Positions 48,617 to 62,000 of a stretch of 64,000 nucleotides of DNA are shown here, piece after piece. Below the pieces are notes generated by a model. That model worked only from the letters and a program-made list of their open reading frames with translations, did not search any database and was not told the origin of the DNA. Location of the stretch: NCBI RefSeq assembly GCF_000003605.2, contig NW_003124905.1, positions 446,746 to 510,745 on the forward strand. The letters are read 5' to 3'. Position numbers and translations under genes: made by a program. Within the stretch, counting starts at the first letter, position 1, and each line of letters opens with the position of its first letter. Origin of the DNA: Saccoglossus kowalevskii (lineage: Eukaryota > Hemichordata > Enteropneusta > Harrimaniidae).

Positions 48617-48990
48617 ATGAGTCACGTGATTTGGCCGTTATCTAGGATTTTTGCTTAAAATGGCGACAATTTATCAGGAGTGCTTTACCCTATCAACTAT
48701 AAATTTCGTATTTGTATCTTCGGCACAGATTTTTACGAAACAAATAGAATACTTTTGATCAGTCACATTGTTTGGTCTTTAAAGCAGCAAATGGAGCATT
48801 TGTTTCACAGAAGTGCTTGAGTCGATCAACCTGACATTTGGCATGTAAAATATATGATTATAGCTTATTACAACAAAAATAAATTAATTTGTGTCAGTCG
48901 CCTTGTTCGGCCATCATCTTGGATTTCTGGCACAAGTGGCCACTATTTGGAGCATTTGTTCTCATGAGTGCTTCAACCGACAAACATTTA
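48617..48990 (+). repeat. Tandem array of diverged ~140-bp units
   Basis: Three units begin 'gagtcacgtgatttggccgt' (48618), 'cagtcacattgtttggtct' (48760) and 'cagtcgccttgttcggccat' (48894). Each is followed by a 'ggatttttg / agcag / ggatttctgg' block, then 'gcatttgttt(c)tcaca-gagtgctt-gacaaacc'-type text and an AT-rich end. The first unit head contains an E-box CACGTG. The array runs into the 21-bp minisatellite next door. Confidence 0.7.
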
Positions 48991-49028
48991 TATAGGCTTA
49001 TATAGGTGTTCTCCACGAGGGGTTTTAG

Positions 49029-49111
49029 CAGGGCGCAGCGCCCTGCATAGGAAGTCGTGCGCCCTGCATAGGTAGTCGTGCGCCCTGCATCGGTCAACAA
49101 GCGCCCTGCAT
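49029..49111. repeat. GC-rich 21-bp minisatellite headed by a perfect 9-bp hairpin
   Basis: A hairpin GCAGGGCGC-a-GCGCCCTGC (49029-49047) is followed by 3.5 copies of a 21-bp unit 'gcgccctgcataggaagtcg' + t (49038-49111). Because 21 is a multiple of three, minus-strand frames show a 7-residue repeat (AGRTTTY). The frame containing it (48894-49280) also runs through the neighbouring array, so it is not taken as a gene. Confidence 0.9.
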
Positions 49112-49485
49112 TCACATTTCCCGTCCCGATCAAATACATTGTATATTTAGTTGAGTATTCAGTTTTCTTATTAATTGACAGGCGGTAAAACAAAGAACTA
49201 AGGGACAGATAGTGGCATAGGTGACAACTAGGACAATGGATTTGATGCCTGGGGAAAAAACTGGCTGAACAAATAAACAAAAAACAATGAATGGATGCGT
49301 GAAGTGATTGTCACAAGCATTGCGTTAATCACGCAATGGAATAGTCAAAACAAGTTTTCTTATCATTCCTGAATTAGCTGAGATACTTAAGAACAGGAGA
49401 ACCAGCAACAACTTATTGGTCCAATTGCTTGTTACTTGCCTTTTATTGGCGAAAAGTAAATAGAATCATAAAATAAATCACCAAA

Positions 49486-49603
49486 NNNNNNNNNNNNNNN
49501 NNNNNNNNNNNNNNNNNNNNNNNNNNNNNNNNNNNNNNNNNNNNNNNNNNNNNNNNNNNNNNNNNNNNNNNNNNNNNNNNNNNNNNNNNNNNNNNNNNNN
49601 NNN
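49486..49603. other. Assembly gap (118 N)
   Basis: A run of undetermined bases. Open frames crossing it are artefacts. Confidence 1.
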
Positions 49604-51202
49604 TACGGTAACACTGAAACACATGGAAGTCACGGTATCTGATTTGACCTTTGTCCTCAGTACCCACAATGCAATCAACATAATGATTAATTTATTTACA
49701 GTCATCGGATTCAATTTTTTCTTTTTTTATTTTAAATGGTAATTTTGTTATGTGAAAATATTTTTCTTCTTCTTGGGGTTTTCAACTATTACAATATCTC
49801 AGTGCATTTATAAACCTATGAAAATGGAAATATTTGAAAGAAATTTAAAAGAAATAAATGAAAGGCTAGAATTTCACAACTTGTTCCATTACACTTTTAC
49901 AAAGAATAAAATTGATATTCTTCATTTGTCAAAGTTTATATTTTGTTTACACATCAAGTGGTTTAACTTATTCATCAAAATAATTCAAGAACATTAATAT
50001 AGTACTTGTACACAGTATTTAATTGATGTAAATATAAAAGTGCTAAGAATTTCCTTTGAAATGTTTGATTAGTGTGCTAATTATATGCAAATTAAATATG
50101 CTAATTATATGCAAATTAGCGCCCCTCTTTAAATTTTATTTTTGGGGAACACTGATAGCATATATATATGGCATCTTCTGAGAAAATAAAATGTATATCT
50201 GCGGACATATATCAGGGCATATTTAGCCTTCAAATTTGGATCCGAAAAATCTGCTTTATTCGTTTTCCAATATGTTTCCGTTTCCATTCTTTCTTTTCCA
50301 GCTATAGCCTATTGAGATATTCACAATGCTTTGTTTCAAACACATTTCTGGAACAGCTTCTTGAATGATTAATGAGTACGTCTTCTTACAAAAAGGGCAG
50401 CTGCAGTGTATCTGCAAGGTAATCGGAAAACTTTCGAAGATGGTAAGCAGAAATGGCAAGCTACTGTAACAAGACTTGAAGGCTGAAGTATACATTTCAA
50501 ACCACGATTTATGTGAGCTGGTAGGTGAGTAATATAGAAATTAAAACATCTCATGTTATTACGATTAGTCAGCGGAATGCGTATTTCAGCGAATGAAAAC
50601 TGTAGATGTGTAACATAAAAATAACATTTCCGGTCAAACCTCTTGAAAAATACGTTAGTCTGAACACTTGTTATTGCGTTTTAGGTAACTGATGTCATTT
50701 AAAAAAAAAAACTATTAAATAATTTATTATCAATAGACCATGGACAGTATATATACAAATTTATCTTGCTAATGGAAATTGAACATAAAACTATTGTATT
50801 TAATAGCGTAGTATTTGCGATACCATTTGGATGCATTACTTTTTTTATAATACAAACACGTGCTGATATTATATAACAGTCTACTTAAACCATGTACAAT
50901 AAAATTATATTAAAGATATATTAAAATATATCACAAAAGTGGAACATGGCAATAAAATCAAATATACAGAATTAATATTATGAGACTGGTTTGTTTTTGT
51001 TGACCCACGGAGTCACCCAAAGCCTATAAAATGTAGTGAAGTGTGCGTGCGTTCGCATAGTTATTAGGTATTAGCGTTTGGCAGTTCATAGTTCACCAGC
51101 TTGTGTATGATCTGACTCAGTAAGCCGTTAGCAGTGAACTACGTGCTGTGTGTTTGGATATGCTTTTGTAACTCAATAAGTATATGGTATCACTTTTTGT
51201 TT
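49604..51202. other. AT-rich non-coding stretch
   Basis: Apart from the short octamer-containing direct repeat at 50073-50120, no structure was recognised. Frames at 49752-49997 and 50168-50554 are AT-driven. Confidence 0.4.
50073..50120. repeat. Two-copy direct repeat carrying the octamer ATGCAAAT
   Basis: Two adjacent copies of 'tgctaattatatgcaaatta'. Each contains ATGCAAAT, the known POU/Oct-factor octamer. The repeats may simply be a small tandem duplication. Confidence 0.8.
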
Positions 51203-51225
51203 TTTATTTATTTATTTATATATAT

Positions 51226-51320
<95 letters not shown>

Positions 51321-51338
51321 TTCATTTATTTTATTTAT
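51203..51338. repeat. (TTTA)n microsatellite, about 130 bp
   Basis: About thirty tetranucleotide units with a few interruptions at both ends. It yields artificial Leu-Phe-Ile-Tyr repeat frames on the plus strand, which are rejected as genes. Confidence 0.97.
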
Positions 51339-54300
51339 CATTCAAAGAATGAGAAACGCGCAAAATGTGTATTAAAACGATGTTGGCTTTTCACTCCACA
51401 TTATGTACCAAGTCATTAGTATAAGTTGTGCACCTTTGTCAAAAAGCATATTGTGTTCCCTCTAATCTGTCAAAGTAATGACTTCTCAGAGCCGGATTTG
51501 GATACCCGTCATTCGTGACATTTAGCTTGTCAGGTGAGTTGAACTATAAATATTGACGTTTCACGTTTCTCAATCTAGAACAACAATATACATGCTCCTT
51601 AACGAAGACTTTCCACAATTGTTTTGGTCACGGAATCGGCATATCACAAACCACTGAATAATGATTCGCCATGTTTGCACTGCCTACGCTGACCTCATTT
51701 ACTGACGCTTTCCTTGCACACTCCAGATATCTTGTCATTGTCACAAAACATTGAATACGTTATAACCATGGCGGTATAGATCAAGAATCTCGTGTTATAA
51801 ATCCGAAAGAAAAGTAAAAAATTTACATATTTATTCTATATATAATTGCGGTGCAGTGTAATTAGGAATAGTTTTCTCCATCTCTATAATATGTACTAAC
51901 CCCCCTAATCTGGGCGGTCAATGCAGATCGATTGAACTTTTGACATCATGGCTGACTAATACAAAATAGTCTAATACCTCAATATGTTGGACTATATCTT
52001 TTAAGTTTTAATAAGTAATTATATTAATTTCAATATTTTAGGTTGTTTCAGATGCCAGCTGAAATGCACATGTTGTATAAGGTCGCATATGCAGCCTCAA
52101 ATTGTTCATTTGTGCCTAGCGCAGATTTGTCACTTGTTTTGAAAAGCCGCGGGTTAAATCGCCTCCAAAATCAGTTATTAGTTGCCCATGCATCCCCTGA
52201 ATCGTAATTGTATTGATGGCTTCAAAGATAACAACATTTACTAGTCATATTAGCGTGAACTTACAGTAATCGGCGTTCGCGAAAGGCGATCTGTTTTGTT
52301 ATGTAAATTAATCCGGACGCTCTACGGTGGCTTCAAATACACGCTCGCGAATTACGTTCACTGTGCGATACGGATACATGGGGTATCAGGATATCAAATT
52401 TGTGGTATGTGACAAACAAATGAAATTTACTTCACTCTAATGACCCTGATATTATAATGATAACTAATGAGATGACCCCCATTTACATACACTGACAATA
52501 TTAAATTATATACTTTGGCCCATTAAATAAAACGACCCATTATTCAAATTGGTGTGTCTGCGGATGTTAATTTATACTTTTGAAAATATCATATTACTTA
52601 TTCGTATGCTATTTCGATGGGTGAATGACAGATAGATAGAAGATTAGCGAAGTATCACGTTCGTGTTTTATACCATGATAAAATTAAAATTGACTGATCC
52701 TTTCTACAAGCAATATATAAAACACGAAGGAACGCACACATATATATAAAGCCAAACGTAAATTACATTCGTTTCCCATCATCACTCTAAATGCCTTCCA
52801 ACGTAAATAAGTTATCTTTATTGAGGAAAGCACTCAGTCTGATACACCTATCAGATTGTTCTAGTATATAATGATGTTACTAATCAAAATGACATTCAGA
52901 AAAACACCAAACATGTATAAATCCCAATGAGCCTATTTGGCCTGATAACATATCGGGCATCCCATTTCAACACTGCTCTGAGCATTCCGCTGAATGTTAT
53001 ATTCAACGAAATGAAGCCTTAAGAATTAGCTAATTCCTTTGTCCATTTAAATTGACTAATATTGTTCGATTTTTTTCGCATGTACCTGCACTAATTATTT
53101 AGCCTAATGTTCGCTTGCCACTCATAAGGAAGGCGTTTTAAACAGTTTTTCACGGTGATTTAATTTAACCGCTTTCGCTGTTTAGTTGTAAAGTCCGCGA
53201 TAACAATCAATGTTGTCTTGATACCATATTAGTTGGACTCTAGCCTATCACGTTACCGTTTTAATGAATACATGACATCATTTTGTTATATTTGCTCATG
53301 CTCATAAATGTGTATGTGTTTCCGAAGAGTTATAGACTAGCAGTGCCGTTCAGTGCCAGCATATGGTGTGTCACATGGGTCGTATGTTTGATCCCTTTTG
53401 TATTCATTAATTTCTTTAATGACCTCCCTCAAGAAATATTACTTCCACGTCTGACTGTGTGGAGCTTCAACAAATATTTTATGATCATGGTGCCATTCAT
53501 TAAAGCTGATGGTCATAAATGTATTTTGATGGTTTAACCACCAACAACAAAAAACGTCATCAAATTGCGTCGATTTCACTTCTAGTGTTGCGTGCCAAAG
53601 TGGTGTTGAAGTGTTAGATGCTTCATAAAACGAAATACTCAAGGTTACCTTATCTTAATATATATATAAACTAAAAACAAGTCTTTGAAAATGTGTTAAT
53701 AAACCAGGTATTAAATATTCCCTCTCTAAACTTCTGGTAGATAAATTGAACAACCAATCGTTAATTTCATCAAATTTATAACGACTGCTAGTTGCATGCG
53801 AATTGAAATAACTGGTATTCCGATAAAAATTCCAACGGTTGCATTAATTCTGTTTGTATTGTAAAATCACATAGTCCTACAGACTGTACTGTTAAAACCA
53901 TCATTTTCTTACAGGGAACAAACAAATCTACTGTTTGCCAAAGTTGAAATAATCATTTGAATTATTTTGTCAAGAGTTTCAGGTCGGAAGGTGTAATCAG
54001 TTCAGTCTGCAGAGGAGATAATCGAAAGATTAACAAGTGAGCATGCGCAATTTTGATGACATTGCCCTTTAATCTTGATCTTTAAAATGTCACCTTATTC
54101 TTCTTGTAGTGATTTTCTATGATTTCCAAACATTGCATCAAATAATTAGTGGTTGGACGTTAAGGATATTAGAGGTTATAAACGGCAAGCGAGGGTATTT
54201 GGTAGCGGATATAAGACCTTTCTGGGTAAAATTTGCATATTTGACGGGAGATAATAACCCAGCGTAAGCAGGTCTTCTAATGTCATATACGTCATTCAGA

Positions 54301-56401
54301 CATATTAGAAAATGAAACGCAACTCTGGTGTCGCATGAATGCATCTGAAAAAATGATTATAACTACTTAATTTTTCATTAACGTTACGTTTCATTTTATA
54401 CCAAGCACAATATAACTGGTGATAATACACTAAAGACAGAACGTAAATGTTATAAGAAATAGTGTAATCAATACGACCTTGACCTGAATGACCCAATTTG
54501 AGCACACCCAAACGGAAATCACTCGATCTAACCCACATATCATGTCTGCCAATTTTGATGCGTTATTCCGATATTTAACAAGTTACGCCACAGGATAAAT
54601 AGCGGCGTTGACACAAATTATTTTTTTTTGACATTGTTGGTGCCGCATAGAAACAGATCAGCGGGTGTATTTAAGAATCCCGAAATTCGTTCTATGTCTT
54701 TTTTTAGAGATTCTACTGCAGCACCCATGCATGCGTGATTCCTATATTAAAAAAACGACAACCCCGAATCAGCGACACGAAATCAACAACAACATCCAAC
54801 TATTTTTGTATCGATGTGTCTCTAATGAACACTATATGCGAAAGCTGTGAAATACAGGTATCGGAATAAAATTACGTTGCTTTTCTCGTAGTCATCTAAA
54901 CGAAACTATGCAAGATTCTGTTGGAATTTATATTCACAGTTATATGTATGTTATTCCTTTGGGATCTATTACCTATAATTAAGCCCGTTCGCTGTGCGGT
55001 TGAAAAAATGTTTAGTAGTTTAGTAAAAATGATTCAATTACTTTTTATAATGAGATATAATTAATATTGCTACAAAGACACATCTAGCTTCTGAAGTGTA
55101 CGCAATTGTGTGAGTGTTTGCCATCAACTTTCTACATCAGCCCCGGCTGTAATAGAACGTGTTTTTTTTCCAATATATGCGATTGCTGCAATTCAAAATG
55201 ATTGATATGAATCATGTGACTTCCCGTGACAAGAAAGTCCACTTGCTAGCCTTAAATTCTTTATAAGAAATTTCACACTTCCGTGCGTCGAGTTTTAACG
55301 CTTAATCTTACAATGAATATCATGGATATTAATGCAATGTAGCGTCAGGTGACTGCGAGCAAAGCAACCATAAAAAAACGTAGTCGCGATTATCGTTAAC
55401 GTGTTTCAATTTTTAATCATCTAATTGTGTGGAACCCAAGCTGAGGCGAGTAATTCGATTCATATCCTTACATCACTTTTTGTAACTATTATTCATGAGA
55501 AATATAAGATTTAGGTAATTCAATCTAAGTACATAAATGAACATTAATATATAGTTTCATTCACACTGCAGTTACGTGAATGTTGTAGCTTTCATTCTAA
55601 AAAAATCAAACTAAGCTGACAAATACTCGACCACGTAACAACGATTGTGTTCATTCATTCTGCAAATGAGTAACAATCGCCGCATCGAACGTCATTTATC
55701 GATGACGCACACTAAATGCACGTTCAAGTGACTGTTGACTCGATATATAAAATATTGAAGTACGTTGATGCGATCACAAACACGCGCCAGTCAATTCACC
55801 GTGTTGGCACTTACTGCGAATTACACAGTTGGGTTGTTTTCGCAGCAGCGTTTGGTCATTATTTAACACGATGCATAGAGGGATTATTGAATCCCAGCTC
55901 GATTGAACACTTCAGTGCACCGCTCACATATATGATCCCTCGCATTACCATTTTACATACTATAATCATAGTCATGCTGCAAGTGTAGAAGCTAGCTGGC
56001 AATAGTGTTCATGGTTCCGAGTAAGCAATCAAAGCCGTTTTAATTCAAAATCCGAACGTTGCCCGTAAGTTAAAATCATTTATTTCAAGATCACGGGGGT
56101 TCACATTGTTAATATTTTGGGAAATAATTTAATTACAAGAACAATAGAGATGTTTACAAACTCAGTCAGTAAGCCAGTCATTAAATAGCTTGTCACCACA
56201 AGCTACAGCCAAGGGCAAAATAGCGAGACTGACTCTTGTACATATTGACTGTGAGAAACGTTTTTCACGCACGCGCGCGTCGGGGTGGTTTCGTGGGATC
56301 CTCTTTGTGAACGCGAGTGACTTTAAAACCATGTAGATACCTAAAATGACAAGTATCTACAATGTTTCAATTTATAGTTTTTGCGGGTAGGTTAATTTCT
56401 T
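51339..56401. other. Non-coding stretch, nothing recognised
   Basis: Over 5 kb with only short frames (53283-53537, 53439-53642, 54138-54538, 54665-54850, 55716-55988). The last lies in a GC-richer patch and encodes a hydrophobic C-terminal third, but no motif or splice signal supports it. No element ends were found. Confidence 0.4.
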
Positions 56402-56517
56402 TCACGACTCCCAGTCACGAATGACGGGCGTGATCTCCCCGTCGCACAGCAATTTGCTAACTTTCACGTAAATGACGATTTCATCGTCGCGAACACTACC
56501 GGTGTTGCGATGCCATG
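56402..56517 (-). CDS. Candidate terminal exon (unidentified protein)
   Basis: On the minus strand, an AG (56518-56519) with a stop codon immediately upstream in frame is followed by two bases completing a codon (phase 1) and 37 codons to a TGA at 56402-56404. The peptide alternates polar and hydrophobic residues like beta structure (VRDDEIVIYVKVSKLLCDGE...ITPVIRDWES), and the segment is richer in G+C than most of the window. Only this frame is open. It lies 6.9 kb downstream of exon B on the same strand, and the phase would fit that exon's donor. However, the acceptor lacks a good pyrimidine tract and no ANF-receptor similarity is seen. A weak donor (GTC/GTGAAAG) overlaps the stop, so it could also be internal. 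Confidence 0.22.
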
Positions 56518-58742
56518 CTTATATTTATTGTTAGAACCTATGCAAAAAATAGAGATTTTGACTCCTGCAAACTGATTAGTGGAAATGTCAGTCATGTCAG
56601 AATACGCATTGAATAAACCGTTGTTGCGCGCGCCTAGAATGTTGCATTATTTGTTTTCTTAACCTGAAATGTGGTTGACACCTTGCACAGTACATTTCTG
56701 TGAAAGTGAAAATCAGTGATGTGTCACCTGCACGAGACATGGACATGGGGATAAATGAAATAGGATGGAATTGACAAGCGCCTACAGACTGACAGCGCAA
56801 ATTATGCACGCTGTTTTATCCATCATTACAGTACACTCAATGGATGACAGCGGTGAATTGATTGTTTTTTTTCTACTATAGTGATCGTACCCCAAGATTA
56901 CGAAGACATAGCACTTCCTGCATTTGCCAACCAGACGGTTAACGCACTTATGTCTTTCGGGCTGTGTAGATAGTTTATTAGATGCCGCGATGCGTTTGGG
57001 ACTGCACATCTCCCATTGATGCATTCGCCGTGTTATTTTAGCTCCGGGAAAAAAAATGTTATCCGGGATAAATAGGATATCGAATCCGTGACCCTAAAAT
57101 ATCGTATTAATTAAACTTGTGTAGCAACTTTTATTTGTTTCTCGCGATACACTGTAAAAGACTTGCAAGTAATCGATAGTTTAACAGCATGAATTTTGGC
57201 AAGTGTTTCGCAAATATTGTCTTTCTACTTATTCTCTTACACTGCACAATATTTACGTATATGGAAGACCTATATACTAGCGTCGCATTTTGTGATTGTT
57301 TCGGATATGATACTTTTGGGTGTGAACCTTCGACATGTAGCGCCATTTGACCTTTTTCGCTGTAAATACATATATATATATATATATATTTATATACTAA
57401 AATAGCACATGTTTTTAGCATCACTTCACTGTAAATAAAACTTATAATGTCTTAATATTTAAAAACACGTGTTTTACATCGCAACTAGCGTATGATTATA
57501 TACACCATATGTGATTTTAAGTAAAATATTACGTTTTTAATTGCGAGTCTCTTAAAGGGTCTTTAATTTGACAAACATGTGTATAGTTTTAAAACGTTAA
57601 AATTTACAGTATCTTATCCAATCTTACCATTGAATATGTAATTTGGGGACGTTGCATGAAGGAGATATGCCAATCAATCATATTTGATATCACGTGTTAC
57701 GTTGTCCGACGAGGATCTGATAAATTATAAAAAGAGATCATAATGCAGATTTAACGTGATTTATATGAACCAAGTTGTGCTTATGTTTCTATTTTGGAAC
57801 ATGCAAACTATCTTTGTTCGTACCCGACCAAGACGACTGCTATCATACCGCATGACAGCCACATGACCTCACGTTTAGATTGCACAGTGTTGATTGTTTG
57901 TAACGATGGACGCGCATATGTGATACATATCACATATATCATGTTGTAACATGGGAACGAGGCTTGTTAACTTAAAGTGTTTTTTCATAAACAAACTTCG
58001 TTGATATTACATTAAACATTTATATTGTCAAATTTGTATTCTCATTTATACGTTAATAAAGTAAAAGAATGTATTTTGACCGATATTTAAGTTCATTCAC
58101 ATCGATAACGCCGCAATATCAGTTTACAGTAAACTTCGCGAGTATATAAAAAATACCTACTGATTCGTGAATTTACTGATGTGGCGGCGTTAACCAAGTG
58201 AGTGAATTCACATATTCATCAAAGTACATCGCCATTTACTGACACATAATATATGCGAAAGAATACATATTTGAGGTAATATAAACGAATGTGTTGATGA
58301 AAGAACTGTTTTAATGCAACGACATTCTCCGAGAAGTACGAGCGAGTGGTTGAAAGCGAGTTACGCAGCTAGAGCGTGAATACCGAGTGTGAACATTTCT
58401 GAAACAACAAATCGTTACTTAATTCGCGCGTGATTGGTTTCAAATAAATACATTGGCGGCGCCTATAATATCTAATGAAGCGACATGCACAGTCTGAAAT
58501 ACACACGCCTATGCTTTTTTTATCTTTTGTAACTATTACATGCGCGTTTCAGTTAATTAATGATTACGCAATTACTGCGTAACAGCAACATGCACGCTAT
58601 AATGTCCCTCGTTGTATTCAGGCGTCGATGCAGTCAGTTGATTTTAATTAGATGGAATGTACATTTCAAAGTGTTACAATCAGAGACATGTTAGAATAAA
58701 CAGTGAACCCATCAAATGCACTTATATTGCTAGTACATAGAT
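56518..58742. other. Non-coding stretch
   Basis: Includes a 22-bp palindrome at 57916-57937 (ATATGTGATA-ca-TATCACATAT) and an (AT)n run at 57370-57389. Short frames at 56597-57424 lack motifs. Confidence 0.4.
57370..57389. repeat. (AT)10 microsatellite
   Basis: Twenty bases of AT dinucleotide followed by further AT-rich sequence. Confidence 0.9.
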
Positions 58743-59033
58743 TTGTTTCAAGTTGTAGTCTATGATTGGATAGCAGTTTGTAATTATCCTCGGGCGGAGC
58801 TACGTCACAAGACGTTCAACGTTGCTAAGACGCACATCACTGTATATGCATTTATATGGGCTCTGTGCGCGCTGCTGAGAAACGCCGGTCGAGCCGGTGA
58901 AAATTCGAGAAAACAACACAACTTTGAAGTAATCCTGAACAACCAAATTTATATATGTTACACACGTAGGGCTAATCTTGTTACACTGTTCAGGGGAGTC
59001 TCAACAACCATCTCAAAGTACCGTTTTCTGTGA
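58743..59033 (+). pseudogene. Possible fragment of a rhodopsin-family GPCR (TM3 end to TM4)
   Basis: The plus-strand frame encodes YDWIAVCNYP followed by a basic loop (RAELRHKTFNVAKTHI) and a hydrophobic segment with a central Trp (TVYAFIWALCALL). This is the order seen in class A receptors: D-R-Y-[IVL]-A-[VI]-C-x-P at the end of TM3, a basic second intracellular loop, then TM4 with its almost invariant Trp. Here the Arg and Tyr of the DRY triplet are replaced by a single Trp and the text after TM4 does not look like a receptor. It is probably a decayed single-exon fragment, or chance similarity. No other GPCR helices are seen on either side. Confidence 0.25.
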
Positions 59034-62000
59034 GTTGTTTGGCCTTTGTTTTCACCGCGAGGGTTGCCAAGTGGTGAAAATGCCCGGATGTCCGCCCTGA
59101 GGATAGTCAGTTACTGCAGACAATTCAAACTTAAATAATGGGTTAACGTTCGTATACATCGCCCCTCGTTAATAAGCTTTAATCCAAACTTAATTCTCAT
59201 GACCAGTCTCACTGTACTGTCAGCGGCTTTAATTCGACCATTGGTCAAGCTACATGTTGGCGGCTGTCACAGTTGATTGATTTTGCAGATGATATCGATT
59301 CACAACTGGTAGTCAACAAGTCTGAATTTGCGGCCAATTTTGTTTCATTTCACTATATCTTAGAATGGGCGTTGACGCCTAAGAAAACTTATATTCTATG
59401 GAGGCATTGTTCTGGGAATTTGGTATGTAACTTAGTGTTGCAGTAAAATGTTTGCTGTTTTAATTGTTTTATAGTCAGTGTTGATGCGAAAAGTGAGTTG
59501 GGAATACGACTTGTTATTCACCGATAAGTTTGTTTTTTTTTCACCACACGAAATTGTGCAATTTGATTGGATGGCTACTTGGTGTTCAAGTGAGGTTGAA
59601 TGTATATTGTCAGTTATCACAATAATCACAATTTATTCATCATGAAATAATTAATAATATAAATGCACACTTTCCCCTCTGATGTAAATCAGTCTCGCTT
59701 CTAGGAGCAGTAGATAATACGAAGTTCAGTTTCAGGGCATAACGCCATCTTGACATTGCCATAATTTGCATTCACACCTAATAACTTTTTTTTTTTAAAT
59801 TTTAGATGCATTTGTTTGCAGAGGCTATGTGACTTCGCCGCCTTATCTGTATTCGTGACTTCATTATGCAAATCATTATCACGTGTTGTGTAATTGTCAC
59901 TAGAATGCGCCAAACACTGGAATTAGCGGAATTTTAGTGTAAGTCTGACAGTCACCCGACAACTTCGGTAACACGACAACACGACAACACGAGTCTAAGC
60001 TGTCGCTCACTGCTGGCGTCAAAAACTGAATTTCTGGTTGGACGGTAGAAACGGACTAAATTGCAAAATCAATATTTAGTTTGAATCATTTTATATTGAG
60101 TTTAGTCTGAGACGCTCATAAGACTCATGAGCTGTTCTCGCTACCGCCATTGGGTTCCTTCTATTTGAATTTCTAGAACGACTGTTTTTTTCATGCTATG
60201 AATGTGTCCAAACTAACTTCGATCAGCTAGCATTACGTACTCCTTAGGTTAGTAGTGTTTAGCACATACCCGCAACAGAATTCGAACTGCAATGCATGGC
60301 AGTATCTATTTTAGCAGACAAAATAACCAGCTTCGTCAATAACGGCGCAATACTCCAGGTTTACTTCTGCATAGCTCACCAACGTCACAATTAACAGGTT
60401 TAATTTCAAATAAAGTTATTCAAAATCAAAAAGAGCTTTCAGACACTACGATTTCAAGGAGGCTTTAAATAGAGAAATTACAGTCACCCAATCTTTATAT
60501 ATAAATCCTGATATCAAACTCAATCGTCTTTTTCACAAACATATTATTGCACGCAAATACGGGTAAGTATCTATTCTTTTTGTTCATCAAATATAAATCG
60601 ATGGACTTAGTTGTACACTATCGCCATTAGAAAGTACATTTCGAATGTATTGGCAATAACATGGCGAGTAATTGTATTGCGTTTCAATATTGGCTTCAAT
60701 TCATTCCGTCGCATTTGCTTTCATCTTTCATTATACCGCTGATCTTGCGCAGGAAATGAATGCATTTAACATGGACATCCTAATGACATGTTATATATAA
60801 TGCACGTTGTCTGTGGTTATATATCGTTTTCAAACTATGTGAAGTATTATATCAGATTTACTTTATTATTATCTTAAACTGAGATTCATGGGTTCTGGAG
60901 AAATAATGCTTTCCAGTTCCGGGATACATCTAAGTGGTTGACAATTACGCCAATTCCACTCTGCGGTGACAACTGTTCGGGCGCCACTTTTTAAATTTGA
61001 CTAATTTAGCGTAATTCGTCTTTATTCGTGAATGTTTCCTCATGTGTCAGCTCCACAAATTATCGATGTTTTTCCATTTCAATAGCAGTCAGCGCGAAAT
61101 TGCTAGCTCAGCTAAACATCGTTTATTGGTCGCAAATATGTACTTTTATGTGTGTCAATTCAGTTGTTGTGAAATTATACCAATTGCTCGTTTTTTATTA
61201 ATTATTAATCAATTATATGCTAATTTATCTTTAAAAAATAATAATTAAGAAACTGGGAGAAAAGCAACCTATCTTATTATTGGGAGTGCTTCCTTTAAAC
61301 TTTCGCTTTAGTGTATGCTGGCTTGAGGGCAAACACGTGGTGGTGACACTACAACTGAACAAATAGTGTTTCTCGACTCAGGAAAGGAAAGTTAGTAACA
61401 GTTGGTTTACTTGGAGAAAATCGAATACCTGTATTGTCGAGTTGCAAGTTTTTCACGTTGTCATAATTAAAAGCTCGGTGCTGGTACACAAAATACGATC
61501 GTCAGTTGGAAAATATGTGCAACACGGTACAGTCGATACTGTAAATGGAATGCATCTGTAAGCGCATGGTAAATTCAGTTCATCAATTCAGTTTGTTAAT
61601 GCCTCAAAATCGACTTTATTTCAACTCGTTGAAAAAAAAAAACATCAATTACACCAGACATGTGGAATCTATACATTTAAGCTAATGTCATATGCTTGCC
61701 GAATTATATAGCAGTTCGAAACAGTTAAACAGCGCAGTCTGCAATATTTACGTTGCAATATTATATATAGAAGATTGCTTACATATTTGCAAACAAATTA
61801 TGATTAGTTTTGTGACCTAAAATGATATATGTCTTATTGTGAAGATTTATCACTCCAAGTTGTACAACAACATACAATACACCATATGAATTATTGATAT
61901 GCGATGAATTATACATAGAAATCTTATAAATCCCATGAATCCTACCTAATAATTCATATGTGTATAAAACCGCATATGTAAAAATGGAGACGCGCGGAGC

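Noticed and set aside
48894-49280. 128-codon minus-strand frame with a 7-residue AGRTTTY repeat
   Set aside because: It runs through two non-coding repeat arrays and the repeat is a 21-bp minisatellite.
49432-49714. Minus-strand frames across the gap
   Set aside because: They are mostly undetermined bases.
51134-51375. Leu-Phe-Ile-Tyr repeat frames
   Set aside because: Direct translation of the (TTTA)n microsatellite.
59275-59445. Plus-strand peptide LIDFADDID...LEWALTPKKT resembling the reverse transcriptase FADD and KT spacing of LINEs
   Set aside because: Upstream and downstream text shows no further reverse transcriptase blocks, so the match is too short to call.
60262-60310. Minus-strand 'gcagttcgaattctg', like a tRNA T-arm
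   Set aside because: No matching A box, acceptor stem or anticodon arm could be placed.
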